A DNA stretch of 64,000 bases from Rhodoferax sp. (lineage in GTDB: Bacteria; Pseudomonadota; Gammaproteobacteria; Burkholderiales; Burkholderiaceae_C): positions 1 to 64,000 of the forward strand of contig JAUSNJ010000143.1 of assembly GCA_030645355.1 (NCBI GenBank), read 5' to 3'. Made by a program: the position numbers and the translations under genes. The notes under the pieces were generated by a model that was given only the letters and a program-made list of their open reading frames with translations, had not been told where the DNA came from and searched no databases. This document shows, piece after piece, positions 1 to 10,736 of this stretch. Each line of letters starts with the position of its first letter. Within the stretch, counting starts at the first letter, position 1.

Positions 1-202
1 GCACAACATCAATACCGTTTTTGTCGATCAAACGCAGACCTGCGTTAGAAATCCGCAGACGAATCCAACGGTTTTCGCTCTCGACCCAGAAACGGCGGTA
101 TTGCAGGTTCGGCAGGAACCGGCGCTTGGTTTTGTTGTTGGCGTGGGAAACGTTGTTCCCGACCATGGGGCCTTTGCCCGTGACTTGACATACGCGTGCC
201 AT
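1..202 (-). CDS. rpmB: 50S ribosomal protein L28 (3' end outside window)
   Basis: Large-subunit ribosomal protein L28. The reverse strand reads [20 protein letters not shown] followed by the basic [11 protein letters not shown] segment and the [17 protein letters not shown] stretch, which is the L28 signature. 67 of the usual 77 or so codons are visible; the gene runs off the left edge. The ATG at 200-202 follows a GGAG motif about 8 nt upstream. rpmG normally follows rpmB but would lie outside the window. Identification is certain; only the C-terminus is unseen. Confidence 0.95.
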   Translation of the reverse strand, partial: MARVCQVTGKGPMVGNNVSHANNKTKRRFLPNLQYRRFWVESENRWIRLRISNAGLRLIDKNGIDVV

Positions 203-314
203 AAGGACACTCCGATACTTCTTAAACGGCTATTACTGGCGACCCAAACTGCCTGGCTCAATTGCTTGAAAACCCCGGCGGCCTGCGTCTCGCTCTAGCC
301 TCACCTCGCCAATG

Positions 315-353
315 AAAAAGGGTGGCGGTAACCCCCCGCCAATTGCTTGGCGG
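315..353 (-). terminator. Candidate Rho-independent terminator after trxB
   Basis: In the trxB to rpmB gap, 336-353 is a perfect 7-bp stem with a 4-nt loop (CCGCCAA/TTGGCGG). It overlaps an alternative TGGCGG/CCGCCA stem at 323-341. Reading the minus strand, the stem is followed by CCC and a run of five T (315-319). Position just downstream of trxB fits a terminator. The rest of 203-432 holds only the rpmB leader. Confidence 0.45.
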
Positions 354-432
354 TGTTTGCCATTGAACACTAGCCCTCACGGGCAGAATTCAGCAAAGCC
401 TTGGATTATAGCGAATTTCCGCGTGGGCCCGT

Positions 433-1449
<1,017 letters not shown>

Positions 1450-1504
1450 TCAATGCAAACCCCATTGTAAGAAACACCGCGCTGTATTTCCCGGAGCTGA
1501 TTTG

Positions 1505-2179
1505 ATGTCAATGCTGAGCAACCTGGATTTGATTCGCAGGGTTTCCCTTTTCACCATGTTGACGCCGCCGCAGGCGGAGGCGCTGGCTGCGACCGTGTCC
1601 AAGAAGCGCTTCAAGCGCGGCGAGATCCTGGTGGAGCAGGGCAAGATGAGCAACGCGCTCTATATTGTGCTGGCGGGGCGAACCCGCGTGCTGATGACAG
1701 ATAGCAAGGGTCGCGAGGTCATCCTGGCGACGCTGACCTCGGGCGATTACGTAGGTGAGATGAGCCTGATAGACAACGCGCCCCATTCGGCAACGGTGGT
1801 GGCCGATCAGCAGGTCGATGCCCTGGTGTTGGGGCGTGACAGTTTCCTGCAGTGCCTTTCGGAGAATGCTGAAATGGCCCTTGCGGTGATGCGGGGGTTG
1901 GTGCACCGCTTGCGCCAGGGCAACGAAAACATCAGTTCACTGGCCCTGGTGGGCGTGTATGGCCGGGTGGCCAAGGTCTTGCTGGACTCGGCAGTGCTGG
2001 ATGCCAGCGGGGCACTGCTGATTCGCGACAAGGTGTCCCGCCAGGACATCGCCAAGATGGTGGGTGCCTCGCGCGAGATGGTCAGCCGGGTCATGAAGGA
2101 TTTTGAAGAGCAGGGCTTCATCCATCTGCTGGACAATGGCGGTGTGCGGGTCAACGAGCGGCGTGCGCAGCCGCGCTGA
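1505..2179 (+). CDS. Crp/Fnr family transcriptional regulator
   Basis: 224-aa regulator with an N-terminal cyclic-nucleotide-binding-type beta-roll (about 15-130) and a C-terminal Crp winged helix (about 150-220; SRQDIAKMVGASREMVSRV is the helix-turn-helix). The start at 1505 is chosen for GGAG at 1493-1496, 8 nt upstream. No N-terminal cysteine cluster is present, so it is not an oxygen-sensing Fnr. In the phosphate-binding cassette (GEMSLIDNAPHSATV) His replaces the usual Arg of the R-S/T-A motif, so classical cAMP binding is doubtful. It precedes ftsK on the same strand; ligand unknown. Confidence 0.85.
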   Translation: MSMLSNLDLIRRVSLFTMLTPPQAEALAATVSKKRFKRGEILVEQGKMSNALYIVLAGRTRVLMTDSKGREVILATLTSGDYVGEMSLIDNAPHSATVVADQQVDALVLGRDSFLQCLSENAEMALAVMRGLVHRLRQGNENISSLALVGVYGRVAKVLLDSAVLDASGALLIRDKVSRQDIAKMVGASREMVSRVMKDFEEQGFIHLLDNGGVRVNERRAQPR

Positions 2180-2230
2180 TCCAGCCACCAAGGGCTTGCG
2201 GTAAGCTTGCCCCGCCTGTTTGTATTTTCC

Positions 2231-4540
2231 ATGACCTATTCTCTCAATACCCTCCATTCGTCCAGCCCCACGAGAGCACCCGCGCCCACCGGCATGGGCC
2301 GTTTTGCCAACGAAATTGCGCTGATCGCCGGATTTGTTGTTCTGGTCCTGTGGCTGACGGCCTTGCTGACCTATTCACCACAGGATGCGGCATGGTCCAC
2401 GTCGGGTGCAGGGCTGCCGCTGGCCAACCGGGTGGGGCGCCTGGGGGCCTGGGTGGCCGATGTCAGCTACTACCTGATGGGTTTTTCGGCCTGGTGGTGT
2501 ATTGCCGTCGGCGTTCGGCTGTGGTTGTCCCTGCTGGCCAATCGCTTGCGGGGTGAGGCCGCGCATATGGTCATCCCCAGAAAATGGGTGTTCTGGCTGG
2601 GCCTGGCCTTGCTGCTGTATGCCAGCACGTCGCTGGAGTGGGCGCGCCTGTACAGCCTGGAGGCCCGGCTGCCAGACCACAGCGGTGGTGCACTAGGCTA
2701 TTGGCTGGGGGCTCTGAGCGTCAAGTGGCTGGGCTTTTCCGGCTCCGGCCTGGTGTCCATTGCCTTGGGCGTCATCGGTGCGGCCCTGGTGTTTGGTTTT
2801 TCCTGGATGCATGTGGCCGAGCGCATTGGCGCCTGGGTAGACGCCCTGGTGCAGTCTCGCAAGCAACAGCGCGAACAGGCGCAGGACCGGGTGTTGGGCC
2901 AGCAGGCCATGCGCGAGCGCGAAGTCATCCTGATGGAAGAGCGCGAAGAGACAGTCGAACACCATCCGCAGCCGGTCGCCATCGAACCGGTCATCATGGA
3001 TTTGCCGCGCAGCGAGCGGGTGGCCAAGGAGCGCCAGAAGCCGCTGTTCACCGAGATGCCCGACAGCAAGCTGCCGCAGGTCGATCTGCTCGATGGCGCA
3101 GTGGCGCGCCAGGAGACGGTAGCCCCCGAGACGCTGGAAATGACCAGCCGCATGATTGAGAAAAAGCTCAAGGACTTTGGCGTGGAGGTGCGCGTAGTGC
3201 TGGCCCAGCCCGGCCCGGTGATCACGCGCTACGAAATCGAACCGGCCACCGGCGTCAAGGGCTCGCAGATCGTCGGCCTGGCCAAGGACTTGGCACGTAG
3301 CTTGAGCCTGGTGTCGATCCGCGTCGTGGAGACCATTCCCGGCAAGAACTACATGGCACTGGAGCTGCCCAACGCCAAGCGCCAGAGCATTCGCCTGTCC
3401 GAGATTCTGGGCTCGCAGGTCTACAACGAAGCCAGGTCCATGCTGACCATGGGCCTGGGCAAGGACATTGTGGGTAACCCCATCGTCGCCGACCTGGGCA
3501 AGATGCCCCACGTGCTGGTGGCCGGTACCACCGGCTCGGGCAAGTCGGTGGGTATCAACGCCATGATTCTGAGCCTGCTGTACAAGGCCGAGGCCAGCGA
3601 TGTGCGCTTCCTGATGATTGATCCCAAGATGCTGGAAATGTCGTTCTACGAAGGCATTCCGCACCTGATCGCCCCGGTCGTGACCGACATGAAACAGGCC
3701 GCCTATGGCCTGACCTGGTGCGTGGGCGAGATGGAGCGGCGCTACAAGCTGCTGAGCAAGCTCGGTGTGCGCAACCTGGCAGGCTACAACGTCAAGATTG
3801 CCGAGGCCAAGGTGCGTGGGGAATTCATCTACAACCCGTTCAGCCTGACACCCGAATCCCCCGAGCCGCTGGACCGTCTACCCCACATCGTCGTCGTCAT
3901 CGACGAGCTGGCCGACCTGATGATGGTGGTGGGCAAGAAGATCGAGGAACTGATTGCCCGTCTGGCGCAAAAGGCGCGCGCCGCCGGCATCCATCTGATT
4001 CTGGCCACGCAGCGCCCCAGCGTGGACGTGATCACCGGCCTGATCAAGGCCAATATCCCGACCCGCATCGCCTTCCAGGTGTCCAGCAAGATTGACAGCC
4101 GCACCATCCTCGACCAGATGGGCGCCGAGGCCCTGCTGGGCATGGGCGACATGCTGTACATGCCCAGTGGCACCGGCCTGCCCATTCGCGTGCACGGCGC
4201 CTTTGTCAGCGACGAGGAAGTGCATCGCGTCGTGAATTACCTCAAGAGCCAGGGTGAACCCAATTACATCGAAGGTGTTTTGGAGGGCGGCTCTGTAGAC
4301 GGCGAAGGCGAGTCGGGCGTTGATGGCAATGGGGGCGGTGAAAAGGACCCGATGTACGACCAGGCCGTGGAAGTCGTGCTAAAGAACCGCAAGGCCAGCA
4401 TTTCGCTGGTGCAGCGCCACCTGAAGATTGGCTACAACCGCGCCGCCCGCCTGGTGGAAGACATGGAGAAGGCTGGACTGGTCAGCTCCATGAGTACCAA
4501 CGGCCAGCGTGACATCCTGGTGCCGGCCCGCGCCGAATGA
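2231..4540 (+). CDS. ftsK: DNA translocase FtsK
   Basis: Septal DNA pump that moves chromosome termini and activates XerCD at dif. 769 aa from the ATG at 2231 (an in-frame TTG at 2207 is possible). Order: four N-terminal membrane segments (about 20-190), a short charged linker, the alpha domain, the RecA-like motor with Walker A GTTGSGKS near residue 430 and Walker [11 protein letters not shown] near 553, and a C-terminal winged-helix gamma domain (about 700-765) for KOPS reading. The linker is short compared with E. coli FtsK, as is usual outside enterics. The stop overlaps the lolA start by 4 nt. Confidence 0.95.
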   Translation: MTYSLNTLHSSSPTRAPAPTGMGRFANEIALIAGFVVLVLWLTALLTYSPQDAAWSTSGAGLPLANRVGRLGAWVADVSYYLMGFSAWWCIAVGVRLWLSLLANRLRGEAAHMVIPRKWVFWLGLALLLYASTSLEWARLYSLEARLPDHSGGALGYWLGALSVKWLGFSGSGLVSIALGVIGAALVFGFSWMHVAERIGAWVDALVQSRKQQREQAQDRVLGQQAMREREVILMEEREETVEHHPQPVAIEPVIMDLPRSERVAKERQKPLFTEMPDSKLPQVDLLDGAVARQETVAPETLEMTSRMIEKKLKDFGVEVRVVLAQPGPVITRYEIEPATGVKGSQIVGLAKDLARSLSLVSIRVVETIPGKNYMALELPNAKRQSIRLSEILGSQVYNEARSMLTMGLGKDIVGNPIVADLGKMPHVLVAGTTGSGKSVGINAMILSLLYKAEASDVRFLMIDPKMLEMSFYEGIPHLIAPVVTDMKQAAYGLTWCVGEMERRYKLLSKLGVRNLAGYNVKIAEAKVRGEFIYNPFSLTPESPEPLDRLPHIVVVIDELADLMMVVGKKIEELIARLAQKARAAGIHLILATQRPSVDVITGLIKANIPTRIAFQVSSKIDSRTILDQMGAEALLGMGDMLYMPSGTGLPIRVHGAFVSDEEVHRVVNYLKSQGEPNYIEGVLEGGSVDGEGESGVDGNGGGEKDPMYDQAVEVVLKNRKASISLVQRHLKIGYNRAARLVEDMEKAGLVSSMSTNGQRDILVPARAE

Positions 4541-5187
4541 CGAAAGTGCCTGTGAAGAAAATTTTTGCTGCTACTATTTTGATAGCTACTTGTGCCCTAT
4601 CCGCGAGGGCGGGAGGCATGGAAAGCCTTGAGGCTTTCATCAAGTCGGTGAAGTCCGGGCGCTCCGACTTCACCCAGGTGGTCACGCTGCCGGCCAAGGA
4701 CGGACAGGCCGCGCGTGCCAAGACGTCCAGCGGAACGTTCGAGTTTTCCCGCCCCGGACGCTTTCGCTTCGTCTACAAAAAACCGTTCGAGCAGACCATC
4801 GTGGCCGATGGCCAGACCCTGTGGCTGTTCGACGTGGACCTGAACCAGGTGACCGCGCGCAAACAGACCCAGGCGCTGGGATCCACACCGGCTGCGCTGA
4901 TTGCCTCGGCCGCCGATCTCAAGGCCTTGCAGGCCGATTTTGCGCTGACTGCGGATCCCGCCAGCGACGGGTTGGAGTGGGTGCTGGCGCTTCCGAAGGC
5001 CAAGGACAGCGCGCTCCAAAGCGTGCGTGTGGGCTTTCGGTCTGGCGATCTGGCCGTGCTGGAAATGGTCGACAGCTTCGGCCAGCGCTCCAGCCTGCGG
5101 TTCACGGGCTTTCAAGCCAACGCAGTGCTGGAGCCGTCCAGCTTCCAGTTCAAACCACCGGTCGGTGTCGACGTGATCCGTCAGTAA
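4537..5187 (+). CDS. lolA: Outer-membrane lipoprotein carrier protein LolA
   Basis: Periplasmic chaperone that takes lipoproteins from LolCDE to LolB. 216 aa: signal peptide about 1-26, then [21 protein letters not shown] and the [21 protein letters not shown] segment typical of LolA. ATGA overlap with ftsK suggests translational coupling, and ftsK-lolA order is common in beta-proteobacteria. Oddity: the DNA encoding residues about 10-27 of the signal peptide matches the dispersed 55-bp repeat found elsewhere in this window, so the export signal seems to be made from repeat sequence. Confidence 0.92.
   Translation: MTKVPVKKIFAATILIATCALSARAGGMESLEAFIKSVKSGRSDFTQVVTLPAKDGQAARAKTSSGTFEFSRPGRFRFVYKKPFEQTIVADGQTLWLFDVDLNQVTARKQTQALGSTPAALIASAADLKALQADFALTADPASDGLEWVLALPKAKDSALQSVRVGFRSGDLAVLEMVDSFGQRSSLRFTGFQANAVLEPSSFQFKPPVGVDVIRQ
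4566..4617 (-). repeat. Dispersed repeat copy inside lolA signal peptide
   Basis: Diverged copy of the 55-bp repeat. Read on the plus strand it has ACTATTTTGATAGCTACT followed by CGCGAGGGC, matching the copies at 59691-59744 and 62107-62165 (TTGATAG then ACGAGGGC). It is translated as part of the LolA signal peptide. Similarity is partial, so chance convergence is not excluded. Confidence 0.5.
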
Positions 5188-5192
5188 CTGCG

Positions 5193-7442
5193 TTAGGCAT
5201 CGGGTGAGCCCGATTGCGGCACACACAGCGGCAAGGTGACCGTGATGTGGGTGCCGTTGCCCGGACTGGAGGCAACATCTATCTCGCCTCCCAGTACGTC
5301 CCGGACGATGTTGTAGACGATATTCATGCCCAGACCGGAGCCTCCCTGACCCAGCTTGGTCGTGAAGAACGGATCGAACACCCGGTTGCGCGTGTCGTCG
5401 CACATGCCGACGCCGTCGTCGCTGAAATGCAGTGCCACCCGGTCCGGTGCATGGACCTCCGCCCACAGCCGCATCTGTCCTGTTGCGCGGCCGTCAAATC
5501 CGTGTTGCAGGGCGTTACTGACAAAGTTGGTGATGAGTTGTCCCAATGCGCCGGGAAAGCTGTCCATCCCGACGTCGTCCGGCACGGCGAGTTGCAACTG
5601 ATAGCCCGTGTTCTTGTACATGGGCTCCAGCGTCAGGCACACCTCCTGCAGCGTGGTCTTCAAATCGAACATGCGACGCTGGTCGCTGGACTGGTCAACG
5701 GCCACGCGTTTGAAGCTGCGAATGAGTTCGCTGGCCCGGGTCAGGGCCCGCATCAGGATTTCAGTGCCGCGCGTCGCGTTGTCGGTGAATTGCTGCAGCG
5801 CTGAGCGGCGCAATTCCCCCTTTTCAAACGCCTTCGCCAGCTCGGCCACCTGGTGTTGCAGTGTGCTGCCTACCGTGACGCAATTGCCAATGGGTGTGTT
5901 GAGCTCATGCGCCACGCCGGCCACCAGCGACCCCAATGCGGCGAGTTTTTCGGATCGCAGCAATTCGGACTGCATGGCACGCACCGAGGCCAGCGCTTCG
6001 CTCAGGTCATGGTTGGCAATTTCCAGTGTCTCGGTGCGTGCCTGCACACGCCGTTCGAGCTGCTGGTTCATGTTGCGAATCTCCAGCTCGGCCTCGCGCT
6101 GGCGTGTGACGTCCATCAGGCTGAACAGGATCAACTTTTCGGAACCCGCCTGGAAGCTGCGTCCGGACATCAGGCAGACCATGGCCTGGCCGTCGCGGCG
6201 CAACTGCACCACTTCGATGCGGTCCACCCGGCCCACGGTCGAGATTTTGGTCACGACCTCCTGGCGCTGTGCGGGGCTCTGCCAAATGCCCAGTTCCAGG
6301 GCGGTGTGTCCGACAACCTCGTCGAGCTGGTAGCCAAACAGTTGCAGCCAGGCGTCATTGACCTCGGCGACCTGCCCATCGTTGTCCCGCACCAGCGTAT
6401 GGGGCACCGGAGACTGGCGGAACATGCCGAAGAATTTGGCTTCGCTGTCACGCAAGGAACGCTGGGTGCGTTGCAGGCTGCGGATGTAGAACAGCAGGAA
6501 ATAGGTCAGCACCACAACCAGCGCAATGCTGAAGGCTGCCAGGAGCAGACGCTGGGTGGTGCGCTGTTCCCAGGGCCGCAACACGCTCTCGTAGTCCCGC
6601 GCGTAGACCGTGGTAACCGGAAAGCCACTCAGCTTCCGATAGGTGTAGAGCTTCTGGCCTTCGTCGTCGTCCACGAACGACTCGTCATTGAAGGATCCTT
6701 CCGCCGCGCTGCCGCCCAGGGTGACCAGTTGCGGGGCGTCTCCCACGTCCCGGTTCACGTAGCGCGCCTCGAATGGCGAGCGTGCGAGGATGAAGCCCTC
6801 GTCCGACAGCAGGGTGACGCTGGCATTGTTCTCCTTGGCGACGCGGGAGTACAGCGTTCCAAAATACGACAGACGGATGTCCACGCTCACCACGCCCACC
6901 GGCTGGTCGGCCGGGCTGTACAGGGTGCGTGCCACGGGAATTACCCATTGGCTGTCATAGGCACTGGCATAGGGGTGGCCGACTTGCACCGCATGGTCTT
7001 CCGGATGGCTGAGCAGGTACTGGATGTGGCTGCGCTCGGACGCTTGCGTTGCGTGGGTGGGGTAGTCCGGCGAACTGATCCAGCTCATGCCCTGTGGTGT
7101 CACGTATTGCAGGGCCTTCAGATGGCGGCTGTGTCCGATGTCATGGCTGGCGACGACTTTGCGAATCTGGTCCGGGTTACTGGTCGGAGTGGCCGCGCGC
7201 ACGGCACGTGCCACCCGGTCCAGGGTGTGCACGGCGTCCTGCAGGGTTTGGCTGGCATGCTCTTCCAGCAGACGCACGGCGACCAGGCCATTGGTGGTCT
7301 CCGATGCCAGGGTTTGCCGTTTGTCCTGTGCGACCGCCCACCAGGTCTGCGCGGCAATGGTGATGCTGGTAGCCACGACAAAGAGCAGCAAGGCCAGGCG
7401 CGTGCGCGGCAGCGCGCTTGTGGAGATGCCGGTCTGCGTCAT
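5193..7442 (-). CDS. Membrane sensor histidine kinase (Cache-PAS-HATPase)
   Basis: 749-aa inner-membrane kinase. TM1 about 14-36, periplasmic Cache-like sensor about 37-295, TM2 about 298-321, PAS about 330-450, coiled coil about 450-495, dimerisation domain with H-box VAGVAHELNTPIGN (His512), and an ATPase with N-box NFVSNALQHG, DDGVGM, FDPFFTTK and GGSGLGM. It has no receiver domain, and no response regulator is adjacent. Its start overlaps the stop of the upstream GlpV-like binding protein gene by 4 nt, so the two are almost certainly co-transcribed. Inference: the binding protein may deliver ligand to the periplasmic sensor. Ligand and partner regulator are unknown. Confidence 0.85.
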   Translation of the reverse strand: MTQTGISTSALPRTRLALLLFVVATSITIAAQTWWAVAQDKRQTLASETTNGLVAVRLLEEHASQTLQDAVHTLDRVARAVRAATPTSNPDQIRKVVASHDIGHSRHLKALQYVTPQGMSWISSPDYPTHATQASERSHIQYLLSHPEDHAVQVGHPYASAYDSQWVIPVARTLYSPADQPVGVVSVDIRLSYFGTLYSRVAKENNASVTLLSDEGFILARSPFEARYVNRDVGDAPQLVTLGGSAAEGSFNDESFVDDDEGQKLYTYRKLSGFPVTTVYARDYESVLRPWEQRTTQRLLLAAFSIALVVVLTYFLLFYIRSLQRTQRSLRDSEAKFFGMFRQSPVPHTLVRDNDGQVAEVNDAWLQLFGYQLDEVVGHTALELGIWQSPAQRQEVVTKISTVGRVDRIEVVQLRRDGQAMVCLMSGRSFQAGSEKLILFSLMDVTRQREAELEIRNMNQQLERRVQARTETLEIANHDLSEALASVRAMQSELLRSEKLAALGSLVAGVAHELNTPIGNCVTVGSTLQHQVAELAKAFEKGELRRSALQQFTDNATRGTEILMRALTRASELIRSFKRVAVDQSSDQRRMFDLKTTLQEVCLTLEPMYKNTGYQLQLAVPDDVGMDSFPGALGQLITNFVSNALQHGFDGRATGQMRLWAEVHAPDRVALHFSDDGVGMCDDTRNRVFDPFFTTKLGQGGSGLGMNIVYNIVRDVLGGEIDVASSPGNGTHITVTLPLCVPQSGSPDA

Positions 7443-9163
7443 TGCACGCGGCCCTCTTTCCAGGCCTGCAGCAGCCGCTCATAGGCAATCGTTTCCCCCT
7501 TGGGTTTCTCGGCTGCTAGTTTTTCCCATGGAGCCCCTTTGCTGGTCAGGCGTTTGGCCGCATCGCGCCGCGGGTTGAGCCTGGGCGTGCAGTGCTGCAT
7601 GCCAGTGCGCTGCAGGTCGGCCAATACCTCATCCATGGCCAGGGCCAGGTTGTCCATCGCAGCCTGCGGGCTTCGCTCTCCATTGATCGCGGTGGCGACG
7701 TTGGCCCACCACAGGCGTGCCATGCGCGGGTAGTCTGGAACATTGGTTCCGGTGGGCGTCCAGGCCACGCGCGCCGGGCTGCGGTAGAACTCCACCAGCC
7801 CGCCGTAACGGCTGGCGTTGCGCGTGAAATAGTCGTGCTTGATGTCGGACTCGCGGATAAAGGTCAGGCCCACAATCGATTTGCGCAGGGACACGGTTTT
7901 GGACGTGACAAACTGGGCGTAAAGCCAGGCAGCGGTCATATTGGCCACAGGCGTGGTCTTCAGGAACGTCCAGGAGCCCACATCCTGGTAACCGTTTTGC
8001 ATGCCGGTCTTCCAGTAGGGGCCGTGGGGAGATGGCGCCATGCGCCACTTGGGGCTGCTGTCCTTGTTGACGGCGGCCGTGCCGGGTTGGGTCAGAGATG
8101 CGGTGAAGGCGGTGTACCAGAAAATCTGTTGCGCGATTTGCCCTTGTGCGGGCACCGGACCGGCGTCCGAGAACGTCATGTTGACCGCCCCGGGCGGCGC
8201 ATACTGTTTGAGCCACTGCACGAACTTGCTCAGTGCAAACACGGCGGCTGGCGAGTTGGTCGCGCCGCCGCGCTCCACCGACGCGCCCACCGGCGTGCAC
8301 TGGTCGGTGGCCACGCGTATGCCCCATTCGTCCACCGGCAGCCCATTGGGGAGCCCGCGGTCGGCGGCACCTGCCATGGACAGCCAGGCATCGGTGAAAC
8401 GCCAGCCCAGCGACGGGTCGCGTTTGCCATAGTCCATATGCCCGAAGACTTTTTTGCCATCGACCTCCTTGACATCGTTGCTGAAGAAATTGGCAATGTC
8501 CTCGTAGGCCGACCAGTTCAGCGGCACGCCCAGCTCGTAGCCGTACCGGGCGCGGAAACGGTCCTTTAGATCCTTGCGCGCGAACCAGTCGGCGCGAAAC
8601 CAGTAAAGGTTGGCAAACTGCTGGTCCGGCAACTGGTACATCTTGCCATCGGGTGCGGTCGTGAAGGACGTGCCAATGAAGTCCGCCAGGTCCAGGCCGG
8701 GGTTGGTGTAGTCCTTGCCGGCGCCCTGCATGAAATCGGACAGCGGCACGACCGAGCCGTAGCGGTAGTGGGTGCCAATCAGGTCGGAGTCCGAGATCCA
8801 GCCGTCGTATGCAGACTTGCCGCTCTTGATGGCCGCGTAGAGCTTGTCTACCAGGTCCCCTTCGGGCATGACGTCATGCTGAACCGCGATGCCGGTGATT
8901 TCGGTAAATGCCTGGCTGAGCGTGCGGGACTCGTAGTCGTGGGTGTCAATTTTTTCGGACACCACCCGGATGGACTGGATGCCCTGGCGCTTCAAGCGCT
9001 CGGCAGCCAGGATGAACCACTGGAGTTCTTGCAGCTGCTGTTCGCGTGTGAGGGTGGAGGGCTGGAACTCCTGGTCAACCCACCGCGCGGCAGAGACGGT
9101 ATCGGCCATGCAGGCCACCGAAGCCAGTAGCGCCATGGAGACTATCCCGAGCGAAGTACGCAT
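7439..9163 (-). CDS. Periplasmic solute-binding protein, GlpV-like (glycerol ABC type)
   Basis: 574 aa with a signal peptide ending near VACMADTVSA. The sequence strongly recalls the glycerol-binding protein GlpV of alpha-proteobacterial glpSTPQV transporters: WVDQEFQPSTLTREQQLQEL, YDGWISDSDLIGTHYRYG, LPDQQFANLYWFR, GYELGVPLNWSAYEDIA, MDYGKRDPSLGWRFTDAWLS and GETIAYERLL are family stretches (recognised from memory). No permease or ATPase gene lies nearby; the only operon partner is the histidine kinase that it overlaps by 4 nt. It is therefore probably a sensory rather than a transport binding protein, or it serves a transporter elsewhere. The ligand (glycerol or another polyol) is inferred. 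Confidence 0.85.
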   Translation of the reverse strand: MRTSLGIVSMALLASVACMADTVSAARWVDQEFQPSTLTREQQLQELQWFILAAERLKRQGIQSIRVVSEKIDTHDYESRTLSQAFTEITGIAVQHDVMPEGDLVDKLYAAIKSGKSAYDGWISDSDLIGTHYRYGSVVPLSDFMQGAGKDYTNPGLDLADFIGTSFTTAPDGKMYQLPDQQFANLYWFRADWFARKDLKDRFRARYGYELGVPLNWSAYEDIANFFSNDVKEVDGKKVFGHMDYGKRDPSLGWRFTDAWLSMAGAADRGLPNGLPVDEWGIRVATDQCTPVGASVERGGATNSPAAVFALSKFVQWLKQYAPPGAVNMTFSDAGPVPAQGQIAQQIFWYTAFTASLTQPGTAAVNKDSSPKWRMAPSPHGPYWKTGMQNGYQDVGSWTFLKTTPVANMTAAWLYAQFVTSKTVSLRKSIVGLTFIRESDIKHDYFTRNASRYGGLVEFYRSPARVAWTPTGTNVPDYPRMARLWWANVATAINGERSPQAAMDNLALAMDEVLADLQRTGMQHCTPRLNPRRDAAKRLTSKGAPWEKLAAEKPKGETIAYERLLQAWKEGRVQ

Positions 9164-9276
9164 CCTGCATGCCTTTCACGATGAGCCTGCGTCGAACTCA
9201 CGACCGCTCATCGGACTATACGCGGGAAGCCCCCTTGGTTGAAGTCAAAACGCGTACTGGGAATGTGCCCGAACGC

Positions 9277-10182
9277 TCACTTGCGGCTGAAGCGCACCAG
9301 CCCCGAGGACAGACTGGTCCCCGCCACGATAACCACACCGCACAGCAGCATCCACGGCGTGACCACCTCACCCAGCAGCAGTACGCCATAGATCAGCGCA
9401 AACACCGGTATGGCAAAGGTCACCGACAGCGCGCGCGCCGGGCCGGCCCGCTCGATCAGCCGGAAGTACAGGATGTACGCCACGCCGGTGCACAGCACGC
9501 CCAGCGCCATCACGGCCAGCCAGGCATCCAGCGACACGGTGTGGTCGGGCCAAAACCACCAGGCCAGTGGCAGCAGTCCGATAGCGGCCCCCAGCTGGCT
9601 GCCGGTGGCCGACACCAGCGAGGGCACGCCGCTGAGGTAGCGCTTGGTGAAGCTGGCGGCAATGCCATAGCACAGCGTCGCCAGCAGGCAGGCCAGCACG
9701 GCCCAGCCGCTGGCGTTGCCCGACGCATCGGGCTGGAAACTGGCCTTGTCCCAGGCCAGCAAGGCCACGCCGGCAAAGCCCACCGCCAGGCCCACCATGC
9801 GCGAGCCGGTCGGTCGATCATTGAGCCAAAGCCAGGCAATCACCGCACCGAACAGCGGCACCGTGGCGTTCAGGATGGAGGACAGGCCGGTCGAGATCGA
9901 CAGCAGCGCATAGCTGAAGCAGGCAAAGGGAATGGCCGAGTTCAGAATGCCCACCGCGAAGGTCAGCTTCCAGTGCTGGCGCAGCGCCGCTCCATGCCCG
10001 CGCAGCAGCAGGATGGGCAGCAAAAACAGCGCGGCAATGCCGACCCGCACACCAGCCGTCGCAAAAGCGCCGAGCTCGCGCGCACCCATACGCATAAACA
10101 TGAAGGACGCGCCCCAGATCGCCGCCAGCAGCACGAAGTCGACGAGCCATGGCTTGGCCAGGGTAGTGGCTTTGGCGTTCAC
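9277..10182 (-). CDS. EamA/DMT-family inner-membrane transporter
   Basis: 301 aa, about ten membrane segments in two EamA repeats (about 15-145 and 160-290). WGASFMFMRMGA at the N-terminus and TGVAYILYFRLIERAGP in the second repeat are typical of drug/metabolite exporters. GTG start at 10182 inside a GTGA overlap with the ogt stop, so it is translated after ogt. Substrate unknown; it may be only a passenger in the alkylation-repair operon. Confidence 0.85.
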   Translation of the reverse strand: MNAKATTLAKPWLVDFVLLAAIWGASFMFMRMGARELGAFATAGVRVGIAALFLLPILLLRGHGAALRQHWKLTFAVGILNSAIPFACFSYALLSISTGLSSILNATVPLFGAVIAWLWLNDRPTGSRMVGLAVGFAGVALLAWDKASFQPDASGNASGWAVLACLLATLCYGIAASFTKRYLSGVPSLVSATGSQLGAAIGLLPLAWWFWPDHTVSLDAWLAVMALGVLCTGVAYILYFRLIERAGPARALSVTFAIPVFALIYGVLLLGEVVTPWMLLCGVVIVAGTSLSSGLVRFSRK

Positions 10183-10673
10183 AGGCTGCTCTCCAGTTGC
10201 AGCAGCGCGACCTTGCGCGGCAGGCCCCCGGCATACCCCGTCAACGCTCCGTTCTGCCCGACCACCCGGTGGCAGGGGACGATGATGGTGATGGGGTTGC
10301 GTCCAACGGCACCGCCCACGGCACGCACGGCGCTGGGGTGGCCTATGGCTTGGCTGACGGCGCCGTAGCTGGTGGTTGCACCGGGCGCAATGTCCAGCAG
10401 GCTACGCCACACCTTTTGCTGGAACGCGGTGCCGCCACCCAGGTCCAGCGGCACATCGAAATGGCGGCGCTGGCCGACGAAATACTGCTGCAGTTCGTCG
10501 CAGGCCAGGCGCAGGATGGGGTGGGTGGGGGCCAGCGCCCAGGCACTGGTGTCCACTTCGTGCTTCTGGCCATCAAAGCCGGCCCAGACCAGGGCGTCAT
10601 CGTGGGCCGCCAGCGTCATGGGCCCCCAGGGGCTGGAGAGACTGCAACGAACGGTTTTGGGGAAATGTTTCAT
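10179..10673 (-). CDS. ogt: Methylated-DNA-[protein]-cysteine S-methyltransferase
   Basis: Suicide repair protein that takes the alkyl group from O6-alkylguanine onto its active cysteine. 164 aa. PCHRVVG, with the acceptor Cys near residue 132, and the preceding RAVGGAVGRNPITIIV are diagnostic. The start at 10673 gives MKHFPKTVRCSLSSPWGP; the frame runs to 10721, but that part lies in a dispersed repeat. It overlaps the EamA gene by 4 nt and lies just downstream of the Ada/AlkA fusion on the same strand, suggesting one alkylation-response unit. Confidence 0.9.
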   Translation of the reverse strand: MKHFPKTVRCSLSSPWGPMTLAAHDDALVWAGFDGQKHEVDTSAWALAPTHPILRLACDELQQYFVGQRRHFDVPLDLGGGTAFQQKVWRSLLDIAPGATTSYGAVSQAIGHPSAVRAVGGAVGRNPITIIVPCHRVVGQNGALTGYAGGLPRKVALLQLESSL

Positions 10674-10682
10674 GATAAATAT

Positions 10683-10736
10683 GGCTCTAGCCCTCGTGAA
10701 ATATGGATATGCAGCTATCAAAATAATAGCTACTGC
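10683..10736 (+). repeat. Dispersed 55-bp repeat copy (ada-alkA to ogt junction)
   Basis: Contains TAGCCCTCGTGAAATATG and then GCAGCTATCAAAATAATAGC, a small hairpin. It lies between the alkA fusion and ogt and supplies the TAG stop codon of the alkA fusion gene (10730-10732 on the minus strand). Confidence 0.85.
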
